64,000 nucleotides of DNA from Bugula neritina (Eukaryota > Bryozoa > Gymnolaemata > Cheilostomatida > Bugulidae). Positions 40,311 to 52,765 of this stretch are shown here, piece after piece; within the stretch, counting starts at the first letter, position 1; every line of letters starts with the position of its first letter. A program made the translations under genes and the position numbers. The stretch is from contig OZ037770.1 in the NCBI GenBank assembly GCA_964035545.1, positions 11,460,463 through 11,524,462 of the forward strand. Direction: 5' to 3'. The notes beneath the pieces were generated by a model, which saw only the letters and a program-made list of their open reading frames with translations, made no database searches and was not told where the DNA came from.

Positions 40311-41772
40311 ACAGGTGTGTGACAGGATATTCCATCTTGTGATACATTTATTATATTGTTTATCTCACTAGACTCTGTTTGAATACATCTGGTGCTCAAC
40401 TCTGTGTTTTCTACTAATGTACATATTTGTGATGATATGTCTGAGATGTACAACTTCTACATATACACTGTGTCTGTTATTTCTAGATGATTCTCAAAGT
40501 TGACTCGGTAGACTAAGTTTTTCAACACAGAGCTATGATAGAGTGTGGAAAGCTGTGTGACGTCCCAGTAACTAACATATTTAGCTATACATTGTGCGGA
40601 AGGCTGTATGACGTCTCAGTAACTAATTTATACCTCTTAACATAACTAATTTCAAGTAACAATTTGTACCAGGCCTATTCCAAGCAGCCTTCACGACTTT
40701 AATGTATATTTTATTTTGACTTCAATGTATTTGCTAGCATGTCACATTTTATATATCTTACCTGATTTGTATATTTAACCTCATGTAGAGATCAATGTGA
40801 TCCTCATGGTAACTCTAAGTTCACATTTACTAAAAACTAAAATATTGTTATATCACAATGTTTATTATTTACTATCAAATATCCAACACTACTGCTACAT
40901 TAAGTTTACTGTATACTTTATATGCTAGTTTCCATTCACTGTATTTGTATGTCAAGTTATTATATTATATAATGTATTATATAACCTGTTTGATATTGTG
41001 TGATCATCTCATCATTTGATTGGCTGTCATAGAATATAATAGTCTAAGTGATTAATTATTTCAATATATTCTATAAACAGTGAATAAATTAAAGTGATTA
41101 CAGCTACTAATAGCAGATTATTTTACTATAAATACAGATCACCATGTCTTATTCCTGTAAAATAGTTTACAGAATTTCTACTCTGTGTAGAGTATAACAT
41201 TAGCAATGCTGTAGTTACTTGTAGATGCAGAGTTGTAGATTCTTACTTGAGTTAGAACTTGTGTTATAAGAGAAGTTAGCTTACCTTGACATCTTGCTAT
41301 CAGCAAATTTACCATGTAGACCACCTTTTATTCATGTTCAGTAAAATGTTTATAATATATAGAAAGAAAATAACTATTAAAATATTGGTACAGCATGTAG
41401 ATTTTTGCTCATGTTGGATTATTAGATAAGCAAGGTACTTTTACTTCTTGCTATTAGAAACATTGTCATAAACTGATCATTGCTTTAACATAGGATGACT
41501 AAGAGTTATGTAATACACCACTTTTATACATGCCCAGCCAGTTTCAAGGGCATGCATGAGATGGACACAAATCAAAGCTGATGTCAAGTATAACGTTGCT
41601 TTATTACGGCTGGAGACAAAACTGATACTTCGGAATAAATAATTTATATCTCGGACTGATTTTTTTTAAAATAATTAATTAGAGCTCAAAATTTGTACTA
41701 ATATCCATATCATGTAACAGAAATTTAAATCTCTCCATCTCTCTAACTATAATATATGTTATACAGTAATAT
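40311..41772. other. 3' flank of copy 4 followed by unique sequence
   Basis: 40311-41547 aligns with the 3' flanks of copies 3 and F. Homology stops at CAGTTTCAAG (41547). 41548-41772 is an AT-rich stretch without matches elsewhere in the window and without a recognisable gene; it leads directly into gypsy element 2. Confidence 0.6.
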
Positions 41773-42077
41773 TGTGGTGGTTCGTGGAACTACCAGCAGC
41801 ACAACGTGTAGGGTCGCGTGATTGACCCGGAACAATGTATTAGCCAATTAGCTAAGCTGTTTGATAAGTAATAGTAGCCGCTTCGCGCTACTAGCTCAGT
41901 TGAGGATAGTGCTGTAAATTAAATAGACGTGCGTATCATTACTGTTGTACATTGGATTTTATTATGTATTCGTGTATTAAATATAACAATATCTACTCGA
42001 CTTAGCTGGTGAAGTTTCTCTAGTATTAAATAGACTCTCTTGGTGGCACATCAACCCTAAATCTGAAAACTATAACA
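41773..42077 (+). repeat. 5' LTR of gypsy element 2
   Basis: 305 bp, TGTGGTGGTTCG...TATAACA, with the tail word CTACTCGACTTAGCTGG. Same length as the solo LTR at 28013-28317 and similar along its length. Confidence 0.9.
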
Positions 42078-42078
42078 G

Positions 42079-42096
42079 TGGTGGCAGCGGTGGGAT
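42079..42096 (+). promoter_or_regulatory. Primer binding site of element 2, tRNA-Leu type
   Basis: TGGTGGCAGCGGTGGGAT starts 1 nt after the LTR end, exactly as in element 1. Confidence 0.85.
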
Positions 42097-42110
42097 AGTG
42101 TATATCAAAG

Positions 42111-42977
42111 ATGGAGACTGAAAATGCTAGAATGCAACCACCCCCCGTAGAAGGTGAGCGTAGAAATGCTGTTAATCCTGTGAATCGTGAAGGAGAAGAA
42201 GCTTATAGACATTACTTGAAAGCTCCCACCTTTACTGGGTCGGAAGATGTCGAACAATTTATACAAGAATTTAGAGAAGTAATGGAAGTTGCTCAATGGC
42301 CACATAGAGTGGCCCTTATCCAATTGCGGAGGGCGGTGACGGAGCAAGCCAAGCCGTACGGAGTGGGAACGGACGTAGACGGCATACTGGCTGCGCTGCG
42401 GGCCCGTTTTGGCACCTCCGTCATAGACGCTAGGACCAAGCTGGAGAGATTGTGCCGCACCCCGCGGACCTCGCTGCAAGAACATGCCGCGACGGTGAAG
42501 AAGCTGGCGCAGATTGCATATAGCGATCTGCCAGCACAACACCAAGAGCGTTACACCTATGACGCTTTTGTCCAGTCCCTAAACGACCTGGGCCTAGACC
42601 ATCACCTACGAGCTAAAGGGATAACCAGAATAGAGGATGCCCTGAAGGCTGGAGAAGCTTACCTGTTGGCTACCCAAATGCATCGACCACAAAGGAACCC
42701 CCCAGTAGTTGGAGTCAGCGCTGCCAGGGCTACGACAGGCTCCGAAGCCCTCCCGCTGGAAGCCGAAGTGGACCGCATGGTAGAGATGCTGGGACAATTG
42801 GTAACCATTCTGGCCGGTGCTGGCCCCGGTCAGGCCTTGCGGATGCCCCCAACATCTGTGGGGCAGGGCTGGAGTAGCGCTGATCAGGACCAGGGACAGA
42901 AAGGACGACCCCAATACCAGGGGGCGTTAAACTGTCACGGCCCGCGGACACACTCCCTCCCCGCGGGCCGCAACTAA
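42111..42977 (+). CDS. gag: Gag of gypsy element 2, without an intact zinc knuckle
   Basis: 288 residues. The capsid-like part matches element 1 (DVEQFIQEF motif, an ALRARFG motif, and a shared helix-rich region). The C-terminus, where element 1 has its CCHC knuckle, shows only a C-H-x4-H remnant, so RNA packaging may be impaired. The gag frame passes through G-TTA-AAC at 42926-42932, the position and phase of the element 1 slippery site, with the first base changed from T to G. Confidence 0.85.
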   Translation: METENARMQPPPVEGERRNAVNPVNREGEEAYRHYLKAPTFTGSEDVEQFIQEFREVMEVAQWPHRVALIQLRRAVTEQAKPYGVGTDVDGILAALRARFGTSVIDARTKLERLCRTPRTSLQEHAATVKKLAQIAYSDLPAQHQERYTYDAFVQSLNDLGLDHHLRAKGITRIEDALKAGEAYLLATQMHRPQRNPPVVGVSAARATTGSEALPLEAEVDRMVEMLGQLVTILAGAGPGQALRMPPTSVGQGWSSADQDQGQKGRPQYQGALNCHGPRTHSLPAGRN

Positions 42978-45416
42978 AGGAGTATGGTGGAACGCGCCGT
43001 CGTCTGTCCGTACGGACACGGCGGAACATTCCACCCGAGTGGCAGGTACCACGCAGGACTAGTAGGCCCGCACAACGGCCCAGTACCTTCTCCCTGCCAC
43101 TCGCTAACCGGTTTCACCGGTTACCTCGGGAAGAGGAGCCCGCCACTGAAATGGAGCCAGAAGGCCCAGTGGAGAGGCCCAAACCCCGCCGGCACCAACC
43201 TCGCCGCCGGAAGCCCCGTAAACCACGGGTGAAACCCCCGCCGTCCTGTCAAACCAGGACAGCACATGCGGGGGGGGGTGAAAGTACAACCACATGGAGA
43301 GAGCTATTTCCTACCTGGAAAGGTGGCTGGCAATGCCGTCACTTTCCTGCTCGACTCCGGCTGTACTACCAACCTTCTCAGTCGTAGAGTCTTTGAGGCA
43401 CTGCCCCGCCGGGACAGGGATAGAGTACGACCGTATACTGGAGAACATGGCACCCTGGCAGACGGGTCATGTATCCCCTTTTATGGTATTATCGAGCTCC
43501 CTGGGCGTGTCCGAGATCAGGCTGTACAGGAGACCTTTATCATAGGTCAACTGGAAGAAGATGCTATCCTCGGAATGCCCTTCTTGAAGCAGCACCAGTG
43601 CCGAATAGATTTCAGTAAGTCGGTGGTGCTGATGGGCGGGCGAGAACTCGCCTGTGTGGATAAGTTTGGGCGTCCCCTGGTGGGCGGTGTTCAGGTAGTT
43701 CGGAACTGCACCGTACCCGGACGCTCCAGAGCTACTATCCACTGCCGAGTGAACAGCAACCGGATAGCCAGGCTCGGGGTCGTTGAAAGCGCGCACGAAA
43801 AGATCCAACTCGCCAGTAGTTTAAACCGACTAACTGAGCGAGGGGAGGTCTTAGTGCAGTGCGTCAACCCCTTTACCGAGCCCATTGAGCTCCCAGCTGG
43901 GTCAATGCTGGGCCGGTTCCATTCCGTCCAGGAAGAGGACGTGGGCCCGTCGCTGGGTGATGCGACAGAGGCACCCCCTCGACACCCTATTCAGGGACGA
44001 GGGGCAGTCCCAACACATCTCCGGGAGTTATACGAGACAGCCAGTAACGGCTGCGCGAGTAACAGAGAGCGCCAGGCTATGGCCAAGTTACTACGCGACT
44101 ACGGTGATGTGTTCAGCAGCGGAGAGCATGACGTGGGACTGACTGGAATTGTCAGACACGAAATACCGCTGACTGCAGGGACAGTCCCTGTCCGGCAGCC
44201 CACACGCAGGCTGGGGCCGGAGAAAGAGAAGGAGGTTAGCCGACAAGTACGGGATCTTCTGGACCGGGGACTGATAGAGCCCGCCCATAGTGCGTGGAGC
44301 TCGCCAGTCGTACTGGTCCGGAAGAAAGACGGCAGTTGGCGGTTCTGTGTGGACTACCGCAAACTCAATAGCGTAACCATACAGGACGCCTACCCTCTAC
44401 CTCGTATTGACGAGTCATTGGACGCCCTAGCCGGCAGCAAGTACTTCAGTACGTTAGACTTGCTAAGCGGCTATTGGCAGGTTCCTCTGAGTCCCGACGC
44501 CCAAGAGAAAGCGGCGTTTATCACACGGGACGGTTTGTGGAAGTGGAAGGTGCTGCCCTTCGGGTTAACCTCCGCCCCAGCCACCTTCCAGAGGCTGATG
44601 GAACAAGTCCTTAGCGGACTCCATTGGAAGACACTGCTGGTCTACCTCGATGATGTCATCGTAATCTCTCCAGACTTCGAGACACATGTCATTCGTCTGC
44701 AGGAGGTTTTCGAGAGACTCCGAGGTGCCGGTCTTAAGCTCAAACCTTCCAAGTGCGCTCTGTTGCAGCCGGAGGTCAAGTACCTGGGGCACGTTGTCGG
44801 TCGAAACGGCGTGGCAACGGATCCCGAAAAGGTACGGGCAGTAGAAGACTGGGTCACCCCCCAAGACTTGACCGGACTCCGGGCCTTCTTGGGGCTGGTA
44901 GGGTATTACAGGCAATACATACCAGACTTTGCGGGCATAGCCCAGCCGTTAAATCGGCTTACCGCAAAGGGAGTGACGTGGCAGTGGACTCCAGTCGAAC
45001 AAGAAGCGTTCGACTGCCTCAAGGGCTGCCTCCTAACGGCGCCCATCTTGGCCTACCCAGACCCCACTCTGGAGTACATCCTAGACACGGACGCCAGTGA
45101 CCAGAATGTTGGCGCTGTGCTGTCACAAGTGCAGGAAGGCCGAGAAGTAGTAGTAGCCTACTACAGCAAGTCTCTCTCTCCCGCTGAACGAAATTACTGC
45201 ACTACCCGCAAGGAGCTGCTGGCAGTAATCAAGTCAGTGAAGCACTTCAGACCATACCTATATGGCAGGAAGTTCCGGCTGCGTACGGATCATGCCTCGC
45301 TGATCTGGTTGTGCAGGAGAGCAGAGCCCTCTAGTCAGGTCGCCCGATGGCTCGAAATCCTAGCTGAATTCTTTACACTAAAAGCTTTGTTGCGTATTGT
45401 TTACAAGCACCGTTAA
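42926..45416 (+). pseudogene. pol: Pol of gypsy element 2: frameshifted at a G9 run and truncated in RNase H
   Basis: The -1 frame relative to gag is open from 42926 and encodes the Arg/Pro-rich N-terminus equivalent to element 1. At the run of nine G (43270-43278) homology to element 1 switches to another frame, which is then open to 45416; an indel in the run explains this. From there the domains are protease (LLDSG), reverse transcriptase (with YLDD) and the start of RNase H (DTDASD). Homology ends after LAEF; the last 13 residues come from filler DNA. There is no integrase, so the element is not autonomous. Confidence 0.88.
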
Positions 45417-45629
45417 TTTTTAGACATCAACAATCTTGTTTTTTAACCTCAGCAGCTTTAATCATCCAGATTTGTGAACAAATTATACTATTAAAGTACT
45501 CTTCACTTAAGAGGAGGCAACTCCGTGAGATCGATCTGACACTTCTCATGGAAAAACGATCGATCTGAGAGGTATGCTCAGATCGATCTCAGCGAGATCG
45601 ATCTGAGATCGGTACATGGAAAGCCGGTG
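45372..45629. other. Filler sequence at the gypsy / gene-fragment junction, with GATCGATC palindrome cluster
   Basis: No match elsewhere in the window. The palindrome AGATCGATCT occurs at 45528, 45580 and 45595, with a CGATCGATCT variant near 45557, four GATCGATC cores within 80 bp. The first part is AT-rich and has no gene. Confidence 0.6.
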
Positions 45630-46921
45630 AACTAGAGCTGTGTGATGTCATGTCTCTGAAGGTCAAAGGTTAGTATACTAAACTAGAGCCTTGTGATGTC
45701 ATGTCTCTAGAGGTGATTAATATTTGGCATTTTATTTGAAAAGTAACCTCATGTGTGTGAAACTATTGGTTTGAAAATTTTAGTTTCTGTTGAAATAGCC
45801 CTGTGTCTAGGTTTACTCAGAGCTTCTATTAATAGAATTTATACACATACTCACTATTATATGACATACATATTTTATATACATACTCACTTATATATAA
45901 GTATACACACACACATATTCACATGTATATTGTAGAAGAGAAGAGAGACATAGAAGTAGACTTGGTTCCTGCAGCAGACATGATTATTAGTTTAGATCAA
46001 GGAGTGACAACTCCTACTCCTCATAAATCTCTCAAACTCTTACAGGCTGTTGATGTTTCTAATGAATGTTATTCTGTCTGTAAATATGAGGGCAACACTT
46101 ATGTAGGGCTGCGTAATGGTGCAGGGATAGACAGAATAGATGAGAGTTTCAGTGTTTCCAAGTCATTTGTTTCTCTTACCAACTCTGTAGTTGGAGTCAC
46201 AGTACATAGGAATAAGCTGTATGCTCTACAGTGTATCAGCAGCACTAATTGGGAGGTACATGTGTATGATCTTACTGGGAAACAGGTGACCAGCTGGTCC
46301 CATCATGATAGTAGTTGGAGTGTAAACAACCTTGCTATTGTTAATGCTCAGATAGTAGTTCCTGATAGACACAGGAAAATACTTACAATCTACTCTCTTA
46401 CTGGGGAGGTAGTTAAACATGTCTCCTGCTCTCTACTCAGTAGTCTCACGGTAGCAATATGTGCAGCAGACAGACATTGTGTAGTAGTTTCTGACTGGGG
46501 TTCCTCTCAAGTATTTAAATTAGACTTGACAACAGAGAAAGTCATCTGGACATGCAAGGATGTATCTCATCCGCAAGGTGTGACCTGCTATAGAAGTAAA
46601 TATATTCTTGTGACTAACCGCAGCAGTAAAACTACCATCTGGATACTGGATGTGGAGACAGGTTAGTTTTACATTGGTTAGTTAACTACTGTTCCTAATA
46701 TATTAGTATTTCTCACAGTCTCACACTATAAAATATACTATGCTAAGTACTAGTGATGACACACTAATACATCATTTCCTGTTACAGGTACACAACTGTC
46801 CAAAGTAGAAGATCCAACTGATAGAACTGTGGGTAGTGTGTATGATCTTCATGTGTATAAAGACACTCTGATTGTACCTAGATACAGTGAGGAGAAAGTT
46901 CTGTTTTACCAGCTAAACTAA
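45630..46921 (+). pseudogene. 5'-truncated TRIM-NHL-like gene fragment F (exons 7-8 only)
   Basis: Family homology begins inside the 3' end of exon 6 (ACTAGAGCTGTGTGATG at about 45632), with one good 51-bp unit and one decayed unit. Exon 7 is 45936-46661 and exon 8 is 46788-46921; both are open and in phase. RING, zinc modules and most of the coiled coil are gone, and no promoter for this piece is visible. Exon 7 resembles copy 4 (QGVTTPTPHKS insert). It may act as a donor of propeller sequence in gene conversion, but that is speculation. Confidence 0.9.
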
Positions 46922-48579
46922 ACAGGTCTGTGACAGGATATTATTTCATCTTGTGGTACATTTATTATATTGTTTATCTCACTAGACTCTGTTTGAATAC
47001 ATCTGGTGCTTAACTCTGTGTTTTCTACTAATGTACATATTTGTGATGATATGTCTGAGATGTACAACTTCTACATATACACTGTGTCTGTTATTTCTAG
47101 ATGATTCTCAAAGTTGACTCTGTAGACTGAGTTTTTCAACACAGAGCTATGATGGAGTGTGGAGGCTATATGACGTCTCAGTAACTCACTTATACAGCTA
47201 TACATTGTGCGGAGGGCTATATGACGTCCCAGTAACTAACTCACACACCTAAAAATAACTACTTTCAAGAAATAATTTATCATCACTTTTACCAATTAGC
47301 CTCTTCCACACAACCTGCAAGACTTCATGGTATTAACTAGTCTGTAACTTTTTATATATCTAACCTGATTTGCAATGAAAGTCATGTAGAGATCAATGTA
47401 TTTATAATGGTTAATCTAAGTCTACATTTCCTACAGACTGAAATATTATGATATCACAATGTTTACTACTTGCTATCAAATATCCTCCACTACTGCTGCA
47501 TTAAGTTTGCTGTATAGTTTATATACTAATTTCAATTCACTGCATTTGTATGTCAAGTTATTATTTTATATAATGCATTCTATAACCTGTTTGATATTGT
47601 GTGATCATCTCATCATTTGATTGGCTGTCATAGAATATAATAGTCAAAGTGATTAATTATTTCAGTATATTCTATAAACAGTGAATAAATTAGAGTAACT
47701 ATGGTTACTAATGGCAACATATTTTACTATAGATAACATCACCATGTCTCATTCCAGTAAAATAGTTTACAGAATTTCTACTCTGTGTAGAGTATAACAT
47801 TAGCAATGCTGTAGTTACTTGTAGTTGCAGAGTTGTAGATTCTTACTTGAGTTAGAACTTAAGTTATTAGAGAAGTTGGCTTACCTTGACATCTTGCTAT
47901 CGGCAAATATACCATGTAGATTGTAGACCACCTTTTATTCATGTTCAGTAAAATGTTTATAATATATAGAAAGAAAATAACTATTAAAATATTGGTAAAG
48001 CATGTAGATTCTTGCTCATGTTGGATTATTGGACAAGCAAGGTGCTTTTACTTCTTGCTATTAGAAACATTGTCATAAATTGATCATTGCTTTAAAATAG
48101 GATGACTAAGAGTTATGTAATACACCACTTTTACACATGCCCAGCCAGTTTCAAGTTAACTGCATAAGTTACCTGTATAAGTTACCTTCATAAGTTACCT
48201 GTATAAGTTACTGGTATAAATTCTAACCATACTTACAGGTTTCTCCTGCATCATGCTAGTGAATTTATATGTTTTACAACTGCATAAATGTTTTATATAA
48301 GCTTAGTGCGAAAGTGTTAAATAAACGAGCAATGGCTCTACATATAGTTATTTTAGACTATAAGATGATCACTATAATATTGAAATGAAAATTGAGTTTT
48401 GAGAACTTGTTTTGAGTTGTGGGCAAAGGCTGACTTCATAGCATAACATGTACGAAACTACTTCTATTTGTGACAGTTTGATGCATAAAACGCAGCTGTT
48501 TATGCTTGTATTGTTGTAAGGGTTTATTTACACAATACAGAGTGCAAATTATAGTTTTATTTGGAGCTTTATGTCGCTT

Positions 48580-48895
48580 GGTCACGTGACCGTATAACCA
48601 TAGAGACTTGTCCTCGTGTAGAATCATCCCCGAGCAATATCAATTTTAACTTCAGTAATATTTGTACAAAAACAAGAGGGGGTAACCCTTAGGACAAAAA
48701 ATCTAGCTAGTTGACGTCATTTCCGAAAGAGGCGTTTTACTGTTCCGGGAAAAGTTCTACTTCGAGTTTGACTGCAAATCGCGAAAGGAAGCTGTCCTTG
48801 GAGTCAAGCTTTTGCCCGAAGAACAGGGTATCAGTTGAAGATTCTGTCTGTTACAAGGCTCCATTGTGTGAGATTGGGAACTTGAGCAAAACGTA
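48580..48895 (+). promoter_or_regulatory. Candidate alternative promoter and 5' leader exon for copy 5
   Basis: The palindrome GGTCACGTGACC (48580-48591) and the CRE TGACGTCA (48712-48719) followed by TTTCCG are both kept relative to the copy 4 block. The candidate donor AACGTAG|GTTAGT near 48896 is also kept. Confidence 0.4.
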
Positions 48896-49222
48896 GGTTA
48901 GTTTGATTTGCATTAATATAATTCTACTACGTGCTACCATAAGTGTGAGGGTGTCATTCAGTTTCAGTTTGACAAAAGAATACTTCTAGTTCTGAATATC
49001 TTTAAATACCTTTGAGTTTGAAAACATAGAACATTTGGGAACACTCTAGGTTATGGAAGTGTCTCATTTTTTTACTGCGTGGAGGGGTGTTAGGTGATAC
49101 TTGTGTTGATTTTTATTTTATATGCTCTCTCTGGTGTATCTTATGGTTTCTTGAAAAACTGACTGCCAAGGTGCACTTCTAAGTTTGTGTATTTAGATTT
49201 TAGTTAACCGCGAGCAGCAGAC

Positions 49223-49423
49223 CTAGTGTCTTATTGACATGTTTTGGTGATTTCCTGTGATCTCACCATATGCTATATGCCAAATTTGAGTGTTGTTGTT
49301 ATTTGTGTAAAATAAGCATAAGAAGATGAGTCTTTCGTCTCTGTTTGAGAGACTGAAGGCCTCGGTGACACTTTCTCGTCCCTTTAATCCAACAATATAT
49401 CTAACCACCCTGTGCTGTAGCAT
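49223..49423 (-). mobile_element. Antisense LINE relic, second copy
   Basis: The same LQHRVVRYI..GLKGRESVTEA pattern as 35673-35919, with internal deletions that shift the frame soon afterwards. Confidence 0.6.
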
Positions 49424-50564
49424 TTCTAGAGACTCAATCTCTAAATTCTCTCATTACGATGAGCTACATGGGATCTGAATACACTTTATAGTATGTTCTC
49501 CTGTTTTATAATATAGAGTTGAGTGAAATGGCTGCAGCAGGAGAAGTTGAGTGTGGATTTTGTTTACTAAAAGAAGATTTAGAGAATCCCTAGTGCCTAC
49601 CATGTGGTCATGTACACTGTCTACTGTGTCTTACTCGTAATGTTGATGTGAATGACATGATCAGGTGTCCCTGGTGTAGGTAAGTTGGTTTTATATATGC
49701 AGAGCTGAGACATACTGTTCGTAAAAAAATAGTGATTTACATCATATGTTTTACTTTATACTGAATTTTTGCATTCCGTTATATATAGTTTCAATCATTA
49801 CTAAGTAATTATGTGTCTTGTCACAGGGAAGTGTTTGATGTGAGAGTGGAGAATCTTCCATTTGCTGATGTAGAAGACAACTCCGTATCATGTGACGTGT
49901 GCACTAAAAAGGGACTGAAGAAAGTGCCAGCTATCATATACTGTACTGTGTGCCGTAAACTCTTCTGCAGAAAACATGATGAGGTGATACTTTCATTAAA
50001 TACTTCTTCGGTTGATGTTCAACCCTGCATACTCTAACTCAGCCTCTGATTACATATTGTACACTTGAATGTTGATTTATGAGAAAGCAATGAGATTATG
50101 TTTCACTTTTATCTGTTTTATCTGCTCTTATGTAAACTATACATTTATTTTAAGACTTTGTGTTAGTGGGGAATTTTTTTGTTCTTATAAATATTTGTAA
50201 ATGTTTATAATATCATGTATTTGTAAGTTTCATTTCTAATCCACAATATGAATAGTTGAGTTATATTTCTCAGTAAATGCATATTCTGTTATATTCAGTC
50301 ACATGATGAAACTGGAGATGACCACCAGAAGATGACCATCTCTGACTACAGAATACAAGCCAAGAGACTGGAGAAACGAGTTTGTCCCAAACACACAGCA
50401 TATCCCTACATACAAGGATGTAGAGTCTGTGTTCAGTTATTCTGTATGCAGTGCACATCTCAGACTAACTTTTGTGTTGGAGGTAAGATGGTCTACTGAA
50501 AGTTATTTGCTAAACGCTGGAAAATTTGACAAACTATATTACTATCTCAGTAACTCTTGTAATA

Positions 50565-50642
50565 AAGCTGCCTCCTCCAGGAATCAAACTTCAGTCCTCC
50601 AACTAGCAAGCTAACGCGCTACTCATTACACTATGAGGGCTA
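50565..50642 (-). repeat. tRNA-derived SINE-like relic, antisense, intron 3 of copy 5
   Basis: Same block as 37065-37141 with a few substitutions. The B box word GTTTGATTCCTGG on the minus strand is kept. Confidence 0.45.
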
Positions 50643-51927
50643 CTAGGGTGTCACAACACTAGAAATCTGAAGCTAGTATAGAGAGATGGTTTACTTACTT
50701 TACTTATAGTAGAATTTTCTACCTCGCTATTTATAAACTAGAGTTTCAGCAGTAGGCAAATAATTTTTAAATTATTAAATGTAGTCAATTGAACATTTAA
50801 AATAAAAATTAGAAATAATGAATGTAGGGCAATAGTAAGACATTCATGATGATATATATTAATAATTATTTTATGTAGCTAGTATTATGTCTATTAGTAT
50901 AGATAAAAACTCCTCATTTTGTCAAGTCCGCACACTTAATGCAAAAGTTGTACAAATAGTGGTTATGAGTGCTGTATTCCGTCAAATCTGAGTGAATTTT
51001 TGTAAATTCAAATGTCACTCACTTATACAGCCTGTCTAAGCTTTGTCACGATTTTGCCACGGTGAAGTTTAGTTTTTATTTTTACTTTAGACTCACCACA
51101 CCACATGGTTAATCTAGATGACTTAATCAAAGAGCTTATCAATGTAAATGATCTTCTCACCACTGAAGACAAGATGTCTGCTTTCTTTAAACACCTTTCT
51201 AAAACTGTGTCAGACTTTGAGAATGAGACGGAGGAATTGCTGAATATTCTTCATACACAGCGTGATGAACAGGTTCTGTGTTTATAGAAATACTTTCTGT
51301 TACTCTGTAATCTACATTCTGTAGTCAGGTGTTAGTGAAGCATTACAATACTAATACTTAAGAGTAACAGCTAGGTGACTAGCTACTATGCTGTGTGAAT
51401 TAAATCACTGTATTTTGTTTAAAAAGTTGCAACTTTTTAAATCAAATCTGAAAATCTTTCTCTAATTTGTTGTCCACTTTCTGCCATGTGCTGATACAAT
51501 GTATGATGTAGTTGACTGAAGTGAGACTAAAGTATGAGAAACTGGAGAAGGAATTCTTAGCTGGTAGAAAGAAGACTAAAGAGGAACTGAACAGATACAT
51601 GGAGAGAGAAGTTGGAACTGTTTTGTCTCAACTGAGTAACAGTAGAATGAAGATAGAAGCTCAACTTAGACAAAACCATCAGGTGAGCAGTGCTCACCAT
51701 CTGTTTATGAAATATATTTAGAATATTGTTTTAAAGGTTTTTAAAAATAACTAAGCTTATCTTTGTCTTTTAATTCTGTTTTAGCTTTACTTAAATATTA
51801 AAAAATAAAGTAAAAATGAAATAATTTACACAAGTGAATGTTTTACATTTGATGCAACTATCTTCACACCAGCCTTGATTATTTACTTCTTTCACAGCTG
51901 TAAAAGTGTTAGGAATCTGCAAGCTAG

Positions 51928-52225
51928 GACATCATATATGTATAGTTATGATATCGTAGCTGTATAGTTATGACATCATGCATATCTGTATAGTTATGAC
52001 ATCATATCTGTATAGTTATGACATCATATCTGTATAGTTGTGACATCATATCTGTATAGTTATGACATCATATCTGTATAGTTGTGACATCGTAGCTGTA
52101 TAGTTATGACATCATAGCTGTATAGTTATGACATCATAGCTGTATAGTTATGACATTATAACTGTATAGTCATGATATCATTTCTGTATAGCTATGACAT
52201 CATAGCTGTATAGTTATGACATCAT
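51928..52225. repeat. 22-bp minisatellite in intron 5, copy 5
   Basis: About 13.5 units. The excess over copy 1 is 114 bp: five units plus an extra GCAT near 51979. Confidence 0.9.
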
Positions 52226-52619
52226 AATTATACAATTTTGTCAGCCCAAGTAAAGTTATAGAGCTTAAAACTTGGCTTAAAGCAAGACTTAAATTTGTGA
52301 ATGTGACAATTTCCACCTCCAAATTTCACCTCGCAACTACACTTTGAAATAAAATACTATGTGTAGTTTATATTAGTATCTGTTTGTCACCGTACATTTG
52401 TGTTCTGTGTGTACCATATGTATTGTAATTGCGTAATGTTGACATTTTTATGCATATCGTCATGTAAACATATAGAGAGATGACGTTTCTAATTAAGGGA
52501 AGTTTTCTCCACATAACTCTGTATGCTGATATTTGTTACATACTGTAGGTGGATCTGGTTGAAGGATTTGCAGAGATTAAAGAGAGAATACAGAGACTGA
52601 TATCTGTTGAGATACCTAA

Positions 52620-52765
52620 ACTAGAGCTGTGTGATGTCATGTCTCTAGAGGTCAAAGGTTAGTATACTAAACTAGAGCTGTGTGATGTCATGTCTCTGAA
52701 GGTCAAAGGTCAGTATACTAAACTAGAGCTGTGTGATGTCATGTTTATAGAGGTCAAAGGTTAGT
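52620..52765 (+). repeat. Tandem 51-bp repeats of exon 6 end plus splice donor (3 units, copy 5)
   Basis: Donor-like sites follow 52657, 52708 and 52759. The second reads GTCAGT, which is weaker. The array has the same structure as in copies 2 and 4. Confidence 0.92.

Larger units (their letters stand above)
41773..45371 (+). mobile_element. Truncated Ty3/gypsy element 2 (5' LTR, gag, pol up to RNase H)
   Basis: It has a 305-bp 5' LTR, the same tRNA-Leu primer site as element 1, gag and pol. Homology to element 1 pol ends inside RNase H after the codons for LAEF at about 45371. Integrase, any third ORF and the 3' LTR are missing. No target duplication can be checked. The right end joins 258 bp of filler and then a gene fragment that starts inside exon 6, so one deletion or rearrangement probably removed both partners. 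Coding sequence is GC-rich as in element 1. Confidence 0.93.
46922..49527. other. Spacer between fragment F and gene copy 5
   Basis: Aligns end to end with the spacer 33456-36023: conserved 3' flank, TAAGTTACC repeats (48160-48215), promoter-like block (48580-48895), LINE relic (49223-49423) and the pre-gene region. No other gene. Confidence 0.55.
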
